Shown here one piece after another: positions 1 through 10,654 of a DNA stretch of 64,000 bases (positions within the stretch are counted from its first letter, which is position 1; each line of letters opens with the position of its first letter). The position numbers were made by a program, and so were the translations under genes. The stretch covers positions 27,966,549-28,030,548 of the forward strand of contig OX621234.1 in the NCBI GenBank assembly GCA_951640165.1. The letters are read 5' to 3'. Under the pieces are notes generated by a model. The model saw only the letters and a list, made by a program, of their open reading frames with translations. It made no database searches and had not been told where the DNA came from. Source of the stretch: Pseudoips prasinana (lineage: Eukaryota; Arthropoda; Insecta; Lepidoptera; Nolidae).

Positions 1-1
1 C

Positions 2-190
2 TTGCTACACATATGCTATCCCAAAAGATCTTATAAAAAAGTAGAATCTAAAGAGAAATATAAATTTATATTGAGCAAGGCAAGGCAACATAATGAAGCA
101 GATGAGGCTCAACCATTAACTTCATCAGCACAAAGTGACAGCGTAATCTTGTGTGGCGAAGAATCCTCTGATGAGGACTTAGACATTTAA
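2..190 (+). CDS. 3'-terminal coding part of a host gene, product uncertain
   Basis: This frame is open from the window edge to TAA at 188-190, giving about 62 residues, so the 5' part lies outside the window. The first codon is TTG, so no true start is visible. It begins with a short hydrophobic stretch (LLHICY), then a basic segment (PKRSYKKVESKEKYK), and ends in an acidic serine cluster (GEESSDEDLDI). That layout suits the cytosolic tail of a single-pass membrane protein. Acidic clusters of the SDEDL type occur at the end of mannose-6-phosphate-receptor-like sorting receptors (insect LERP), but this is a loose resemblance. A polyadenylation signal lies 188 bases downstream, and no repeat family is recognised here, which favours a host gene. 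I am fairly confident of the coding status and not of the identity. Confidence 0.5.
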   Translation: MLHICYPKRSYKKVESKEKYKFILSKARQHNEADEAQPLTSSAQSDSVILCGEESSDEDLDI

Positions 191-872
191 GTTGTTTGTT
201 GTAATTAAGTTAGATTGTTTTAAAGTTTTGATTTTGTATTCCATATTTGATAATATTTGAATCCTAAACCTTAAGAGAAATATGGTGCATATTCCTCTTA
301 CGATTTAGCATTCAAGCAGAATGTCTAAAATTAGCCTATATAATGTGTAACAATATTAGTTTCAAATATTTTCTATGAATAAACGTCGTGCACACACAGA
401 TTCAATACATTTCGAACAGATCGTGCTTAAAATATATTATACACTTTAAACAGACAGTTTAAGTGCCGCAAATTTTTTATTTGCCGGTTTTAGGCAAAAA
501 GTAAAAGTAATATTAATCGATTTTTGACATGTGGCGTAAAACAGTGATATGTGGTAGGTCCTACTTTTTGAAATCGACTTTCTATGGTCGTCACAGAATC
601 TTCAGGGAATATGCTTTAGAAACTGCAAATTCTTTAGCTTATTGTGATTAAAAGCACGCTCAATAGTCTTTCTTGACATATTTTTGTGATAATGAATAGA
701 AGATTTGTGTTTTATGCCTCAAACTCCCGGAAGCCTACAAGAGCTTTATAACCAAGATCGATTCAGTGTTCTGAAAGTACGTGTCCAAAATCAGTTGAAC
801 TACGAATTAGAACATGATAAAGATGCTGTTCCGCAGTTTTCCTTTTATATAAACCTTAATGATTTATAGTAT
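191..872 (+). other. 3' UTR of the left-edge gene, then intergenic DNA
   Basis: AT-rich sequence after the TAA of the left-edge gene. It contains the AATAAA at 378-383 and beyond it no recognisable repeat or reading frame. The stretch from about 700 to 870 may be the decayed upstream part of the RTE relic that starts at 873. Confidence 0.45.
378..383 (+). terminator. Polyadenylation signal AATAAA
   Basis: Canonical AATAAA 188 bases after the stop codon of the left-edge reading frame, with a TG-containing stretch within 30 bases. It fits the 3' end of that transcript. A chance hexamer is possible in such AT-rich DNA. Confidence 0.45.
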
Positions 873-1483
873 GTGGATCTATTTATATATTTGGGCAGCA
901 TTGTATTATTTAAATGTGACCATGATTTAGAAATTAATAGCAGAATTAGTATTGTTTTAGCGACATTTGATAAAATGCGCATCAAGATATTCCAGTTGCA
1001 CGAAATAAAGTTGGCAACAGGCAAAAAAGTTTACATGGCAGCTGTTGTCTTGCCCACTATTCTCTTATGACGCAGTAACAAGGTGCTTGTACCATTGACA
1101 CATTCGAACACTTGATAAATTCCACCTAAGTACAAACATGAAACGGTCCGACCGTGTCAGAAATACAGTTGCAGTTCTCGAGCATGCGACTATGTGCGAA
1201 AGTCTTGAAAGTTTTTCGATGCAAAGAAATAATATTGACGTGGATATACATCCAGAATGCCCAAAGAAATTTAGTGTAAAAGCGAGGGCCAGTTTTTACA
1301 AAATTTTACAAAATCTCTAGGTAATGAAGATGTACAGTGGCATATGAATGCTTGTGGGAATGCGCATTGTAACTCAACCTGCCACTCGTTTAGATTGGAG
1401 AGAACTAGTCCATACAGATGTTTACGCATTTGAAAACTAGCGAAGCCGCAAACTAGACGCAATAAGAGCAGATTTGAAAATCA
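873..1483 (+). pseudogene. Decayed RTE-type LINE, C-terminal RT region (RTE-C)
   Basis: Frame pieces read like the post-RT region of RTE-clade LINEs. The first piece (873-1070) has LFIYLGSIV, EINSRIS, LATFDKMRIKIFQ, HEIKLATGKKVYMAAVVLPT and then a premature stop where family members read LLYGAETW. A second piece (1138-1320) has VLEHATMCESLESF. A third (about 1395-1480, with stops) reads WRELVHTDVYAFEN and RSRKLDAIRADLK, which matches the usual end of these proteins. Several stops and frame changes separate the pieces, so it is not functional. It differs in sequence from the two other RTE families in the window. Confidence 0.7.
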
Positions 1484-1823
1484 AATGACGTGTTCTCTCT
1501 TTTCGGAAACATCTATATCTAAAATTCGGTATATAAATCGTACACTATGACGTATCAGTAAATTCAACAACAGTAAAGGTCACAGTAGTCGAAATAAGCT
1601 TCGATTACAGCATCATCATTTAAAAGTCAGTCATCCACGGAACACACTACAGCATCGATTCGCTACAATGGGTTATATTTACGCCATATCCACCACACAA
1701 TTATGAAACGGGGACTTGTTTTACGGTAGATTGAGTTAAATGATTATTCACACGAAAATTCACCGATATGGCACACGTAATGATAACGTCACTAAAATGT
1801 TTGTTTATATTTTTGTATTTAAA
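1484..1823. other. No gene or repeat recognised
   Basis: Ordinary AT-rich sequence between the RTE relic and the SINE. Nothing identifiable on either strand. Confidence 0.5.
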
Positions 1824-2190
1824 TTGCCTCTTTAGTTTGTCGTAGCGTGTTCAACAGTAGATAACGAGGTCCTGGGTTCAAAACCCAGATTGGGGTAAAG
1901 TGATTTTGGGATTTTACGGTAAAAAGAAAAAAAAATCTCAGTATAAGCCCGAAATCTGGGAGTTATTATACCCCCGTGTCTCGGAGAGCACGTAAAACTG
2001 TCGGTTCTGTACCTGACCTCTTTCCGGTCGTGTTGCTAGTCATCCCATCGGATCATAGTGATGGAATAGAAAGTGCCCCTGTATTTGCGCACACAATTGT
2101 GCACTATAATATTTCCCGCGTAGATGACTAGTCTCCATTGAGACTGGTTTGACTGCCCGAAATTCAGCTAGGATGACATTATTATTAACG
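1824..2190 (+). mobile_element. tRNA-derived SINE, family B, long copy
   Basis: The head begins GCCTCTTTAGTTTGTCGTAGC, a worn tRNA-like A box, with a B box close to consensus (GGGTTCAAAACCC). The body carries the TTTGCGCACACAATTGTGCAC and AGTCTCCATTGAGACTGG segments and ends AGGATGACATTATTATTA. The same head and tail occur at 33018-33211, and the tail alone at 44731-44815. At about 365 bp this is the longest copy in the window. The other head-and-tail copy lacks most of the middle. Its mobilisation would need a LINE reverse transcriptase supplied in trans. Confidence 0.75.
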
Positions 2191-4374
2191 ACCATTACTA
2201 AAATAGTCATGTCATGTCAATCAATTCATATAATTTAAAAGCGGCCTGCCTCGCATGAAGAGTATTGTTATGGTCTCTGATAAGCAAAATTAAAAGTTGA
2301 TCATATATAAATTTAAATAACATTTAGAATATAAATAATAATAATTCTTCTTACTTATATTATTCAATGTGTGCTATAGCACCAAATCAGTCTTTCTCAG
2401 CAACTTAAGCATAAAATTGTCTGTGTAGCAATGATGTATATTCGATCACGTTCCTTAAATCCAGGCCTAATATTGGGTTATTTCTTATCAAACTGGGTGC
2501 CGTTTATCGAAATTTAGGCTCTATTGTGGAAGTCATAAATAGTAATATTGACAAAAATGTAAATATTGTCATCTCAACTTTAGGTAGCGTTCCAAAAAAC
2601 ACACAGGGCAGAACAAGTAGCTACTTCAAGCTGACAAATGTTGAAACGTTTATTCAATCCTAAAACAATAAAAAGCTTATTACTTTTATATTAAATAATA
2701 CAAACAGTATTGGATTTAATTTATAGACCGTGTAATCTAAGTTGTCTCGTTGTCTATGAGAAATCAATTGTCATATACGAGTGGTATTGTTACACACACT
2801 TTGTGTCCTGATGTCCCAAGATTAGAAACCTCTACCAAAGAAGACCTTTCATTCCTTTTATTAATAATCTTCTTTATTAAGTCTAGGTGGATATAAGAAA
2901 GGCACACAGCAACAATAAATAAATTTTAGCCATACTGACAACAGCTCACAATAATAAGAAACAAGTTGTTGAGCTATAAGAGTCATGTTTCTACTCACAA
3001 GAACAGTATACTTGTATAAATATCTTGAGAAAACTCTAAAAAGACAACTCTAAATATCATTGCAATTATAAAATAAATTTTATAAATGTTTTCATACAAT
3101 CAATATAATGTGTACCTAAATATCTATGTTACTAGAAATAATAATGTATACAACTATATTACTAAAAACATGTTCTGACTATTTACAAGCGCTTTTTTAT
3201 AGTCTAAATGAATAAAAACCTTTTTTTTTTTACAAGTCTTAGCACTAACCACTAGGCAACATACATACTGTACTGACTGAATACTGTTTCAAAACCTAGA
3301 TTCTTATAAATATGTTCTGTGAAGAAACCAACTTTTTAAAAGCTGCTGCTTATGACTATGTTAATAACTTTTATTGCCGCTCAAAACCAGACGTAACCAA
3401 CTGCATTTTCTGGATTAGCAATACTAAGATTTAGAAATATAAGCCAAGAACTCCTAGGCTTTCGCAGTAACTAGGTGCCCGACTCTCCTTATGCTTTCCA
3501 ACTTGCAATTTATTCATTTTTGTAGGAACTTCGTTAATCAAAAGAACGGTATAGTGTCGGCGATGTTGACATATTTTGTTGTGTAAAAGGAAAATGATTT
3601 TAATCCGCTAGCCCTCAAGACTGTAAACTATTTGAGAACGGGAGCAAAAGTCATCGCATAAAATGTACGAGGAGCTCAAATATAAATTGTTATGAGGATA
3701 CTTAAGCTATTTTAATAGTGGACGCACTAACTAATTAACGTGACACGACTGGACGAGTGGCGTAGTGCTTAAGATACTCGGTACCCAAGTGTTAAATATT
3801 TAATCCTAGAATCGAACAACTATTTCTACTGTTGCTACCCAGAAACAATCCTAAGTTTTAATTTTTGTTCGTTATGCTATGTCTCAACAATAGACATTTT
3901 TACAATATAGAACAACATCATATTTTTTATATTTCGTAGTAAATCTGGAAACCTTTACAAAATGCTACAATTGAATACAAGTAACCATTACTCCACCCAT
4001 GCACTCAATGTAAGTCTCGATAACAAATCCAAATTACTAAAATTGTCAAAGAAAAGCCGCGTTTCACTTTCAACCACGCTCATCCTTACTATTAACCTTT
4101 TTTTCTTAGACTGCTGTGCAATATAAAGTGAAAGGAAATTTTCCTCTTGTTATTACTTCAGAACAGTAGTGAACAGAAAATAGACTTTAAGTGGACCACG
4201 GTAAAATACTTTTTACTTTGCAACGGGTCGTCATACCGTTCTATTTTGAAAAACAACACCCTGGTGTTGTCATGATTAGGGGATGAGTGATTTCATATGA
4301 CGGAATTTGATGTGTGGTGAAGGCATAGAATATCATCACCCCATCTATTCTATCATCACCTCATCATCCCACGG
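2191..4374. other. AT-rich intergenic DNA, nothing recognised
   Basis: About 2.2 kb without a plausible reading frame, known repeat signature or structured RNA that I can see. It has short A/T runs and several TATTATT tracts only. A degraded tRNA-like head near 3755-3830 was considered but is too weak to call. Confidence 0.5.
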
Positions 4375-4560
4375 GGGCGTAGAAATCGACCGAGAGAATA
4401 CCTAGTAGAGAACAGGCAGCAGTGTTTTTCTGTGAACTATGGCCATCAAACTGCGACCGCCAACCCAGCAGCTAAGCGTAGTGATTATGGAATATCCCCC
4501 CATTCTTTGTGGAGGCTTTTGTCCAGCAATGGACGTACTTTTGCTGATATGACTATTGGC
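4375..4560 (+). mobile_element. LINE 3' tail fragment (RTE-like)
   Basis: Contains CTGCGACCGCCAACCCAGCA, then AAGCGTAGTGATTATGG, then GGAGGCTTTTGTCCAGCAATGGACG, ending near GCTGATATGA. The final GTCCAGCAGTGGACG..GCTGATATGA module is the 3' signature of the RTE-B family, whose best copy is at 55150-55907. No reverse transcriptase sequence is attached, so this is a 5'-truncated insertion or a SINE that uses the same 3' end. Confidence 0.6.
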
Positions 4561-5089
4561 TAGTATTATTTGAAATTGATTCAATTCTCATACTGATTTT
4601 CTATTGAAATTAAAATCATATATAATGATATTGATAAGAATGAAATGTGAAGAATTATTATGAAAATCTTACAACTTTACTCCTTATCGGCACCGTATCG
4701 ATACGCCTATTAATTGATATATTTGTGTGCTCTCTACTTTCAAAGAGCTATGGCGTGACCTTATATAGTTTGATATAATCGCAATATTAAATAATTAACA
4801 CCTCATTTACGAGTACGTTAAGCAGTTCCGGTAGTGGGAACACACTTAGAACACAAAACATTATACACACTTAGAATACAAAACTTTCACTACGTTTACT
4901 ATAAAACTCATGGTTTTATATCCGGTACTAAGCAGTTTTTACTAACTTACACCTCCAGTAGGTGTATGAACAACAAGAACAAGAAATAGTGCATGAACGA
5001 AAGTTTAAAGAGCCGTTCTATTGGAAAATAGGGTGCTGCGAGTGACTAAGTTTGCCAGAGTTCATCGGGAATACAAGCACCCAGATGCC
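4561..5089. other. Intergenic; small tandem duplication at about 4840-4885
   Basis: AT-rich sequence with no gene. ACACACTTAGAACACAAAAC at about 4840 is followed by a near copy (ACACACTTAGAATACAAAAC), a two-copy tandem duplication with a period of about 25 bases. Confidence 0.5.
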
Positions 5090-5345
5090 ACTTACTTGCT
5101 TACTACTGGAGCTCATAACCAGATGCTCTCACCGGTCCGTAAGTGATGGGCGAGGTGAAGCAACTAGGCTCGCGGTCAGTCCATAGATGGGTGACCGCCA
5201 GAGTGGTTTAATTTGTGAGCGTCTCCATGCTTCAGACGGCACGTTAAGCTGTCGGTCTTGGTTGTAGTCATTACGCAACAGTCGTTAAGCTATGTCCGAG
5301 GCCTAATGGGCTGCTTGAACAACTGTGCCACTAGGGTAAGCACTG
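5090..5345 (+). mobile_element. SINE family C with 5S rRNA-like head
   Basis: The segment GCGGTCAGTCCATAGATGGG followed by TGACCGCC resembles the conserved 3' part of eukaryotic 5S rRNA (GGTCAGTACTTGGATGGGTGACCGCC). It is followed by GAGCGTCTCCATGCTTCAGA, CGTTAAGCTGTCGGTC and a tail GGGCTGCTTGAACAACTGTG. Two further copies lie on the minus strand at 17620-17830 and 24365-24570. It is not a functional 5S gene, because the 5' half of 5S is missing. I infer a 5S-derived (SINE3-like) element, and the resemblance is by eye only. Confidence 0.55.
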
Positions 5346-5645
5346 CCTAAAGGATAAGTTACAAACAAAAAGATAGAGAAAATAATCCATCACTTTTTGG
5401 TAGTTGAACATAAAATTGGGTAGGTATCTTTATCCGTAAAAAGGAAATATTATGATTTCATAAAGATCCCTTCACCTATTCCGGCGAAATGCTTTCGCCT
5501 TATACGTATGCCTAAGCAAATATTTTTCAAACATTACGAGGCAATCCATTTGAAATATTTACCTTTTATTGACAAACGAAAAATGCGAGATATTGCGCAT
5601 TAAAATTTATAGCCTTTTCGTATGGTAACCGTAACAGTATGTAAA
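5346..5645. other. No gene or repeat recognised
   Basis: AT-rich spacer between the 5S-like SINE and the 3' end of the LINE on the minus strand. Nothing identifiable. Confidence 0.5.
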
Positions 5646-6795
5646 AGTCAATAGATTGATAGAGTACACTTTATTGCACCAAACAATATATAACTTACAA
5701 ATAAGCAAATACAGGTACAATCGGCGGTCTTATCGCTTTGTAGCGATCTCTTCCAGACAACCGTTGGGTGGACAAGGAAAAAGTAAGACAGAAAAGGCGA
5801 AAGTTGTAGTGTACAGTCAAATATTCAAAGTTATGTACTTATATACAATTTACATAAACATACTTATATTCTTAATACTAATAATACTATACTATAATAA
5901 ATAATATACTATACATACAAAATATTATGCATCTATTCAATTAAGGAGTATTGAATAAGGAGGTTACGAAAAGCAGTTAAAGGAAAAAAGACAAGTTATG
6001 AAGATAATTTAAAGAGATAAAAAGTGTTTTTTTAAAGAAATTTTGAAAGAAGTCAGAATTTGTGCACGTCTTATTTCTACAGGAAGTAAATTCCATAGCC
6101 GAGCTGCTTGGACAGAAAAAGACTTATCAAAAAAATCTGTAGAGTGCACTGGAATATGTAGTTTTAAGTTCTCTGATGATCTCAAAGACCTAGAATGTGT
6201 ATCACAAACGAATTCAATCCGTTGTTTAAGGTAAATAGGAGCTGTTGGATTAAACAAAATATTGTAAAGGAGACAAAGTATGTGAGAATTACGGCGAAGT
6301 CGGATTGGTAACCACTCGAGTTTTTTACGAAATTCGGTGACGTGATCGTATTTGCGGAGTCCAAATACGAATCTTATACAGAATTTTTGAAGGCGCTCGA
6401 GTTTATCAAGTTTGTCCTCTGTAAGGTCAAGATAACTGGCAGCAGCATAGTCAAGGATGGGGAAAAGAAGAGATTGAGCTAGTGCAATTTTAGTGGCGGT
6501 TGGAAGGAAATTACGCAGTCTTCGCAAGGAACCTGCTGCCGCATATAATTTGCGACTAGTTTGCTCAAGCTGTGGACCCCATGAAAATGTTTTGTCGAAG
6601 TAAACCCCCAGATTTCTTACATTGTCACTAAAAGGTATTATGGTATTATTAAAGATAATCTGGGGGATCTGTGTCCAGTCAACCTTGGATATCATGCGTT
6701 AACTACCAATGACAATAACCTGGGTTTTAATGGGGTTCACTTTAAGACCATGGTCCGCACTTCATTGACTTATTCGGCCTAAGTCACTATTGATG
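5646..6795 (-). mobile_element. 5'-truncated CR1/Jockey-type LINE with 3' UTR
   Basis: Read on the minus strand, this holds the C-terminal part of a LINE ORF2 (see 6009-6695) followed by about 350 bases of 3' UTR. The UTR contains GAAGAGATCGCTACAAAGCG and GATAAGACCGCC, and ends GTGCAATAAAGTGTACTCTA. The same UTR end (GCGATAAGATCGCCC and a TAATAAAG-type signal) recurs at 13337-13446, confirming a dispersed family. Upstream of the ORF the frame continues to about 6790 with LKVNPIKTQVIVIGS, a typical post-catalytic RT segment. The element starts there abruptly, so reverse transcription was probably incomplete. Confidence 0.75.
6009..6695 (-). pseudogene. C-terminal part of LINE reverse transcriptase (CR1/Jockey group)
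   Basis: This is a 228-residue open frame. It shows the thumb and C-terminal region of non-LTR RTs: VRNLGVYFDKTFSW near residue 26, then LRNFLPTATKIALAQSLLFPILDYA, ERLQKFCIRFVFGLRKYDHV, WLPIRLRR and finally AARLWNLLPVEIRRAQ. The catalytic palm (YADD) and endonuclease are missing because the copy is 5'-truncated. The first ATG here is internal: upstream codons to about 6790 are homologous but broken by an in-frame stop just before position 6695. The enzyme cannot be functional. Its exact clade (CR1, Jockey or a related Lepidoptera group) would need a phylogeny. Confidence 0.75.
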
Positions 6796-7003
6796 GTACC
6801 AATAGTTATATCTCAAAACAAATGCACTTGTATTTATTTTAATATTAATACTGTGTACTTTGGAGAGCACATTACACATTGTTATGTTCTGTACATAAAA
6901 TTTTACTAGCCGGTTTCGCACAGCTAGATAGATGGAACGATAGTTAGTATATTGTTAAAATGGTTTTGAGCCTTATAATATGTGCATACATACATACATA
7001 GAC

Positions 7004-8407
7004 TCACGCCTGTTTCCCAGAGGGGTAGGCAGAGACAACGGATTTCCATTTGTCACGATCTTTGCATACTTCTTTTGCCTCGATTACTGTCATTATATTC
7101 TTCATACATGCTCGCTGGTTTAGGGTACTTCTGACCTGCCCTTTCTTGAGAACATCTCCAATTTGGTCAGAGAATGTTCGACGTGGTCTTCCCCTTCCGG
7201 TTGTCCCATTCACACAGGCCAGGTATACTTCTTTTGTCAATCTTCTTTCATTCATCCTTTCTAAATGGCCAAACCATCTCAGCATGCCTTTTTCAATCTT
7301 TGTGACTACATCCTCTTTCACACCACAACGCTCTCTTACATCAGTATTTCGAATTCTGTCTCTCAAAGTCACACCACACATACTTCTCAGAGCTCTCATT
7401 TCCACTGCATTTATTTTACTTTCATTCTTTTTCTGCCATACCCAACTTTCACTTCCATACATTAAAGTTGGCACTAACACTCCATCGTGCACGGCTAGTC
7501 GAGCCTTCTTTGATACTTGCCGGCTAGTCATAAAGGCGTGTAGTGCCCCATTCACTCTGTTCCCCGCATTTACTCTTCTAACAATATCTTTATCATATTT
7601 CCCATCTCTCGTAAACAAAGTTCCCAAATATACAAACTCATTCACCTGTTCGACTTTCTCTCCTCCAATCACAATATCACACGCTGTCGTGTATTCATCC
7701 CTCTCAAATACCATTACTTTCGTCTTACCTACATTCATTTTCATCCCTTTCCTTTCAAAAGATTCATGCATACTTGTTACCATCACCTGCAACTCGTCCG
7801 CCGATGATGCAAGTAAAACTTGATCATCAGCGTAAAGCAGACATTTGATGAGTAACTCATTCATCCTTACACCGCGTTCACTTTCTTTCAAATCTTTTAA
7901 ACAGCTATCCATGAATAGGTTAAACAACCACGGTGACGCTACACATCCCTGTCTAACACCCTTTTGGATGCTAAACCACTCGGTGTATGACCCGTTAATC
8001 CTCACGCAAGCTCTGGAATCCCTATCAAGAGATTTCAGTGCTTGAACAAGGTTGTCGTTCAACCCATACATGGACAGTACCGACCATAGTTCACTCCTCA
8101 ACACTCTATCGTAGGCCTTTTCTAAGTCTACGAAGGCACAGTAAACCTTTTGGTTTTTGCCCAAAAACTTCTCTATTATGCTTCGCAGAGAAAAGACCTG
8201 ATCCGTGCATCCCATTCCTTTCCAAAAACCCGCCTGTGCATCCCATATTTTCGCATCGGTTTCTTTCACAACTCTTTCAACCAATACTTTTGCATACAAC
8301 TTACCAACGACGCTGAGCAGACTAATGCCCCTATAGTTTTTTTTGACAGTCTTGCCGTGAGCCTTTCCCTTTGTAAAGAGGTACGATGACAGCCTTGCAC
8401 CAATCAC
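7004..8407 (-). pseudogene. RTE-A reverse transcriptase, main part
   Basis: This is a 467-residue open frame encoding the RT palm and C-terminal region. Visible blocks are [19 protein letters not shown] (about 24-42), [12 protein letters not shown] (91-102, catalytic Asp in FVD), [17 protein letters not shown] (151-167), the catalytic YADD (192-195), [43 protein letters not shown], and a late [14 protein letters not shown] and [13 protein letters not shown]. The first residues before KNYRG are out-of-frame artefacts: the upstream RT segment (8331-8714) is in another frame because of the A8 run at 8337-8344. A one-base change there would account for the break. Confidence 0.8.
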
Positions 8408-8714
8408 TTGGCACTTGGCCGGTGGTATAGCATAAATTGAAAAGGCTGCACAGCTGACTCACTATGACGCCATGTCCAGCCTTCAGCATCTCGGAAGTTA
8501 TCCTGTCATACCCTGGTGACTTACCTGATTTCATACCCTTAATAGCTTTCACAATCTCATCCATACCAATGTCATATTTACATTTGTTCTTGTCTATACT
8601 CCCTCCAACGTTAAAACGTTGGAGGGAGTATTTTGAAAGTTTGTATGAAAGAGGTGTAACAGAGAGTGAACGTAGTTCACTAAGTATAGACAAGAACAAA
8701 TGTAAATATGACAT
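8331..8714 (-). pseudogene. RTE-A reverse transcriptase, N-terminal segment in the rearranged zone
   Basis: The sound part runs from about 8603 down: SIDKNKCKYDIGMDEIVKAI, then GMKSGKSPGYDRITSEMLKA and [19 protein letters not shown], the usual start of RTE RT domains. It ends in QDCQKKL and a stop created by the A8 frameshift; the next frame resumes with NYRGISLLS. Residues before about position 40 are not LINE protein but antisense of an inverted copy (see 8539-8805). The frame is the same as that of the endonuclease ORF, which supports one original polyprotein. Confidence 0.75.
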
Positions 8715-8805
8715 TGGTATGGATGAGATTGTGAAAGCTATTAAAATATAATGAAAGGGGAAGAATGCGTGTTAAAACACGCATTCTTCCCCTTTCATTA
8801 TATTT
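8539..8805. repeat. Inverted fold-back rearrangement inside RTE-A
   Basis: A stretch of LINE coding sequence here runs opposite to the rest of the element: on the plus strand, 8615-8744 encodes KRWREYFESLYERGVTESER..SIDKNKCKYDIG..KAIK in sense. It is flanked by two perfect palindromes, 8596-8612 with 8615-8631 (17-bp arms, AA spacer) and 8744-8773 with 8776-8805 (30-bp arms, AA spacer). Both are centred on GTTAAAAC. In addition 8539-8600 is a perfect 62-bp inverted copy of 8683-8744. The uninterrupted element would read GAATGCGTGTTAAAACGTTG across this point. Confidence 0.9.
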
Positions 8806-9035
8806 CTATCTTGGTCTCGTATGGATTTCAGTTCTGAGGTTTGAGTTATGCCTCGTACTGATCTAACGGATTTCCAGAAAAACTTAATGTTCGTCTGAAA
8901 ATCCTTAGACAACCTTCTATCAAAATTTACCTTTTGTTCATTTTTCTTTTCGTTCACCACATCCTTTACAATTCCTTTCATTTTCCTATAATCATTCCAG
9001 GCCCTTTCTATATCCTCATTCGTCACCTTATGCAT
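8772..9035 (-). pseudogene. RTE-A linker region between endonuclease and RT
   Basis: An 87-residue open frame (TNEDIERAWNDYRKMKGIVK, then KNEQKVNFDRRLSKDFQTN and KFFWKSVRSVRG) in the same frame as the endonuclease ORF, separated from it only by a TGA at 9048-9050. Such charged linkers join EN and RT in RTE polyproteins. It runs into IMKGEECV and then a stop at the centre of the second palindrome, where the sequence folds back. Confidence 0.7.
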
Positions 9036-9047
9036 TCGTTCGTTTGC

Positions 9048-10259
9048 TCAGGTGGCTAGCCAGTCTAACCACGCTTTCTTCTTTTCACATACAACTTTTT
9101 GTACACTTTTATCCCACCAAATATTCTTCATCTTTCTTCCTCTTCTTCTCTTTATTACACCACATACTTCACCAGCTACATTCACCACACCTTCTTTGAC
9201 TACCTTCCATAGCTCTTCTACTTTTCTTATGTCTTCAGATCCCTCAAACTTCTCAACCAACTTACTTCTGTACTCATCTGCCACTTCTTCCTCTTGCAGT
9301 TCCTCTACGATTATTCTCTCTAGTACACTTTTAGTCTCAGGGATTCGGTGGCGCCATCCTTTGAATAGACCACTTATTCGGCTCATTACCAGAAAGTGGT
9401 CTGTATGGCTTGCGGTCCCACGATGGACTCTTGTGTCTAGAATATTCTTTCTCAGTCTTTCATCTACAATCACGAAGTCAATCATACTCTTTCTCACGTT
9501 TTTCCTCTCTCGTGTAAACGTATGGATTCTTTTATGTTCAAACATAGTATTTGTAACACAAAAACCCCATTCCAAACATATCTCAAGCAGACTGTACCCA
9601 TTCTCATTCTCACTCTCGTCACCGAATTGACCTAGTACTCTTTCAAAACCATCACGTTTTACCCCAACCCATCCATTAAAATCACCTAACATTATTACTC
9701 TTTCATTATACTGACTTAACCGCAACACATCTCTCAGGGTCTCCCAGAATGCCTTTCTTTCCTCTTGTTCTCGCTGTATTACAACTGCACCCATATCTAC
9801 AGGAGCGTACACTCCTACTAGGAAGATACGGGTCATACCAACTTTCATTCTCAACCACATTACTCGTGCATTCACGCATTCGAACTCAGTCACACACTCA
9901 GACATACTTGTGGAAAGAATGAGACCCACACCTTGGCAAGCTCGGGTGGTGTTCGGTACTCCAGACCAATACGCCGTGTATAGTCCGTGTTTTGTAGTAT
10001 CACACCCTTTCCGCTTCGTCTCATTCACACACAACACATCGATCCGCTTTTCACTCATCAGCTGACATACTTCGTCCATCTTACCTTCTATTCCTCCTCC
10101 AACATTCAACGTAGCAAAACGGCTCTCCGTTGACCACTTTTCGCCTCTCTGGGAAACGAGACGTGACGGGTGGCGGACCACGTCGCCGCCATTTAAAAAA
10201 GGATTAAAAGTAATTGTATCCATTGCGTTCCCACGAGTATTAGGGACTAAACGGTCCAC
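9048..10259 (-). pseudogene. RTE-A apurinic-type (APE) endonuclease
   Basis: This is a 403-residue frame starting at an ATG. The APE-type endonuclease that nicks target DNA covers about residues 46-295: RFATLNV (48-54), VLCVNETK with catalytic Glu80, VGVYAP (148-153), MLGDFNGWVG with Asp193 and Asn195, SMIDFVIVD (258-266), and SHTDHFLVMS (284-293) with the final Asp-His pair. The rest is a charged region (ELQEEEVADEYRSKLVEKFE, RRRGRKMKNIWWDKS). It ends at TGA 9048-9050, but the same frame continues as homologous linker, so the TGA is a nonsense mutation in a longer polyprotein. All catalytic residues I can place are present. Confidence 0.8.
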
Positions 10260-10654
10260 CCTCGCAGAGCCCTATACGGGGGTAAGGCGGATCCATGCTG
10301 TGTCCTATGACCGCCAACATAGACACCCTCCGTTATCGACCAGAATACCCTCTGGCCAAGGATCCCTCAGCACGGGTTGGATAACATTTTGGATCGGGGT
10401 TTTGTTTCAGGTATGCTCCCTCGGACTAAATAGCTCACTTGTGCTCGTCCCCTGCGTCTCGGTGAGCGTACAGTAAGCCAGCTAACTCGGCCTGTGAGCG
10501 CCGCCGTTGGTATGCATAATTATGCCTACTCTTCCGCCGCCGCTCTAAGTTACTATCCTGTACTGATAGTAACTATGCTATCGTAGGCCTCTGATGAATC
10601 CTAAGATTCTAGAGCCCCCGATAGAGGCAGTTTAAGGCCATACCCGGGACCAAA

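Noticed and set aside
1271..1462. 63-codon minus-strand frame
   Set aside because: Antisense of the RTE-C relic.
5160..5215. 5S rRNA gene
   Set aside because: Only the 3' conserved part is similar; the 5' half is missing and the element has dispersed copies with a SINE-like tail.
5656..5904. 82-codon plus-strand frame
   Set aside because: Antisense of the CR1/Jockey LINE 3' UTR.
7050..7823. 257-codon plus-strand frame
   Set aside because: It is the antisense of the RTE-A reverse transcriptase; the minus strand carries all recognisable motifs.
8464..8751. 95-codon plus-strand frame with LINE-like protein
   Set aside because: The LINE sense comes only from the inverted segment; the first half is antisense. 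It is a rearrangement product, not a gene.
9052..9630. 192-codon plus-strand frame
   Set aside because: Antisense of the RTE-A endonuclease, with a low-complexity Ser/Thr/Phe composition.
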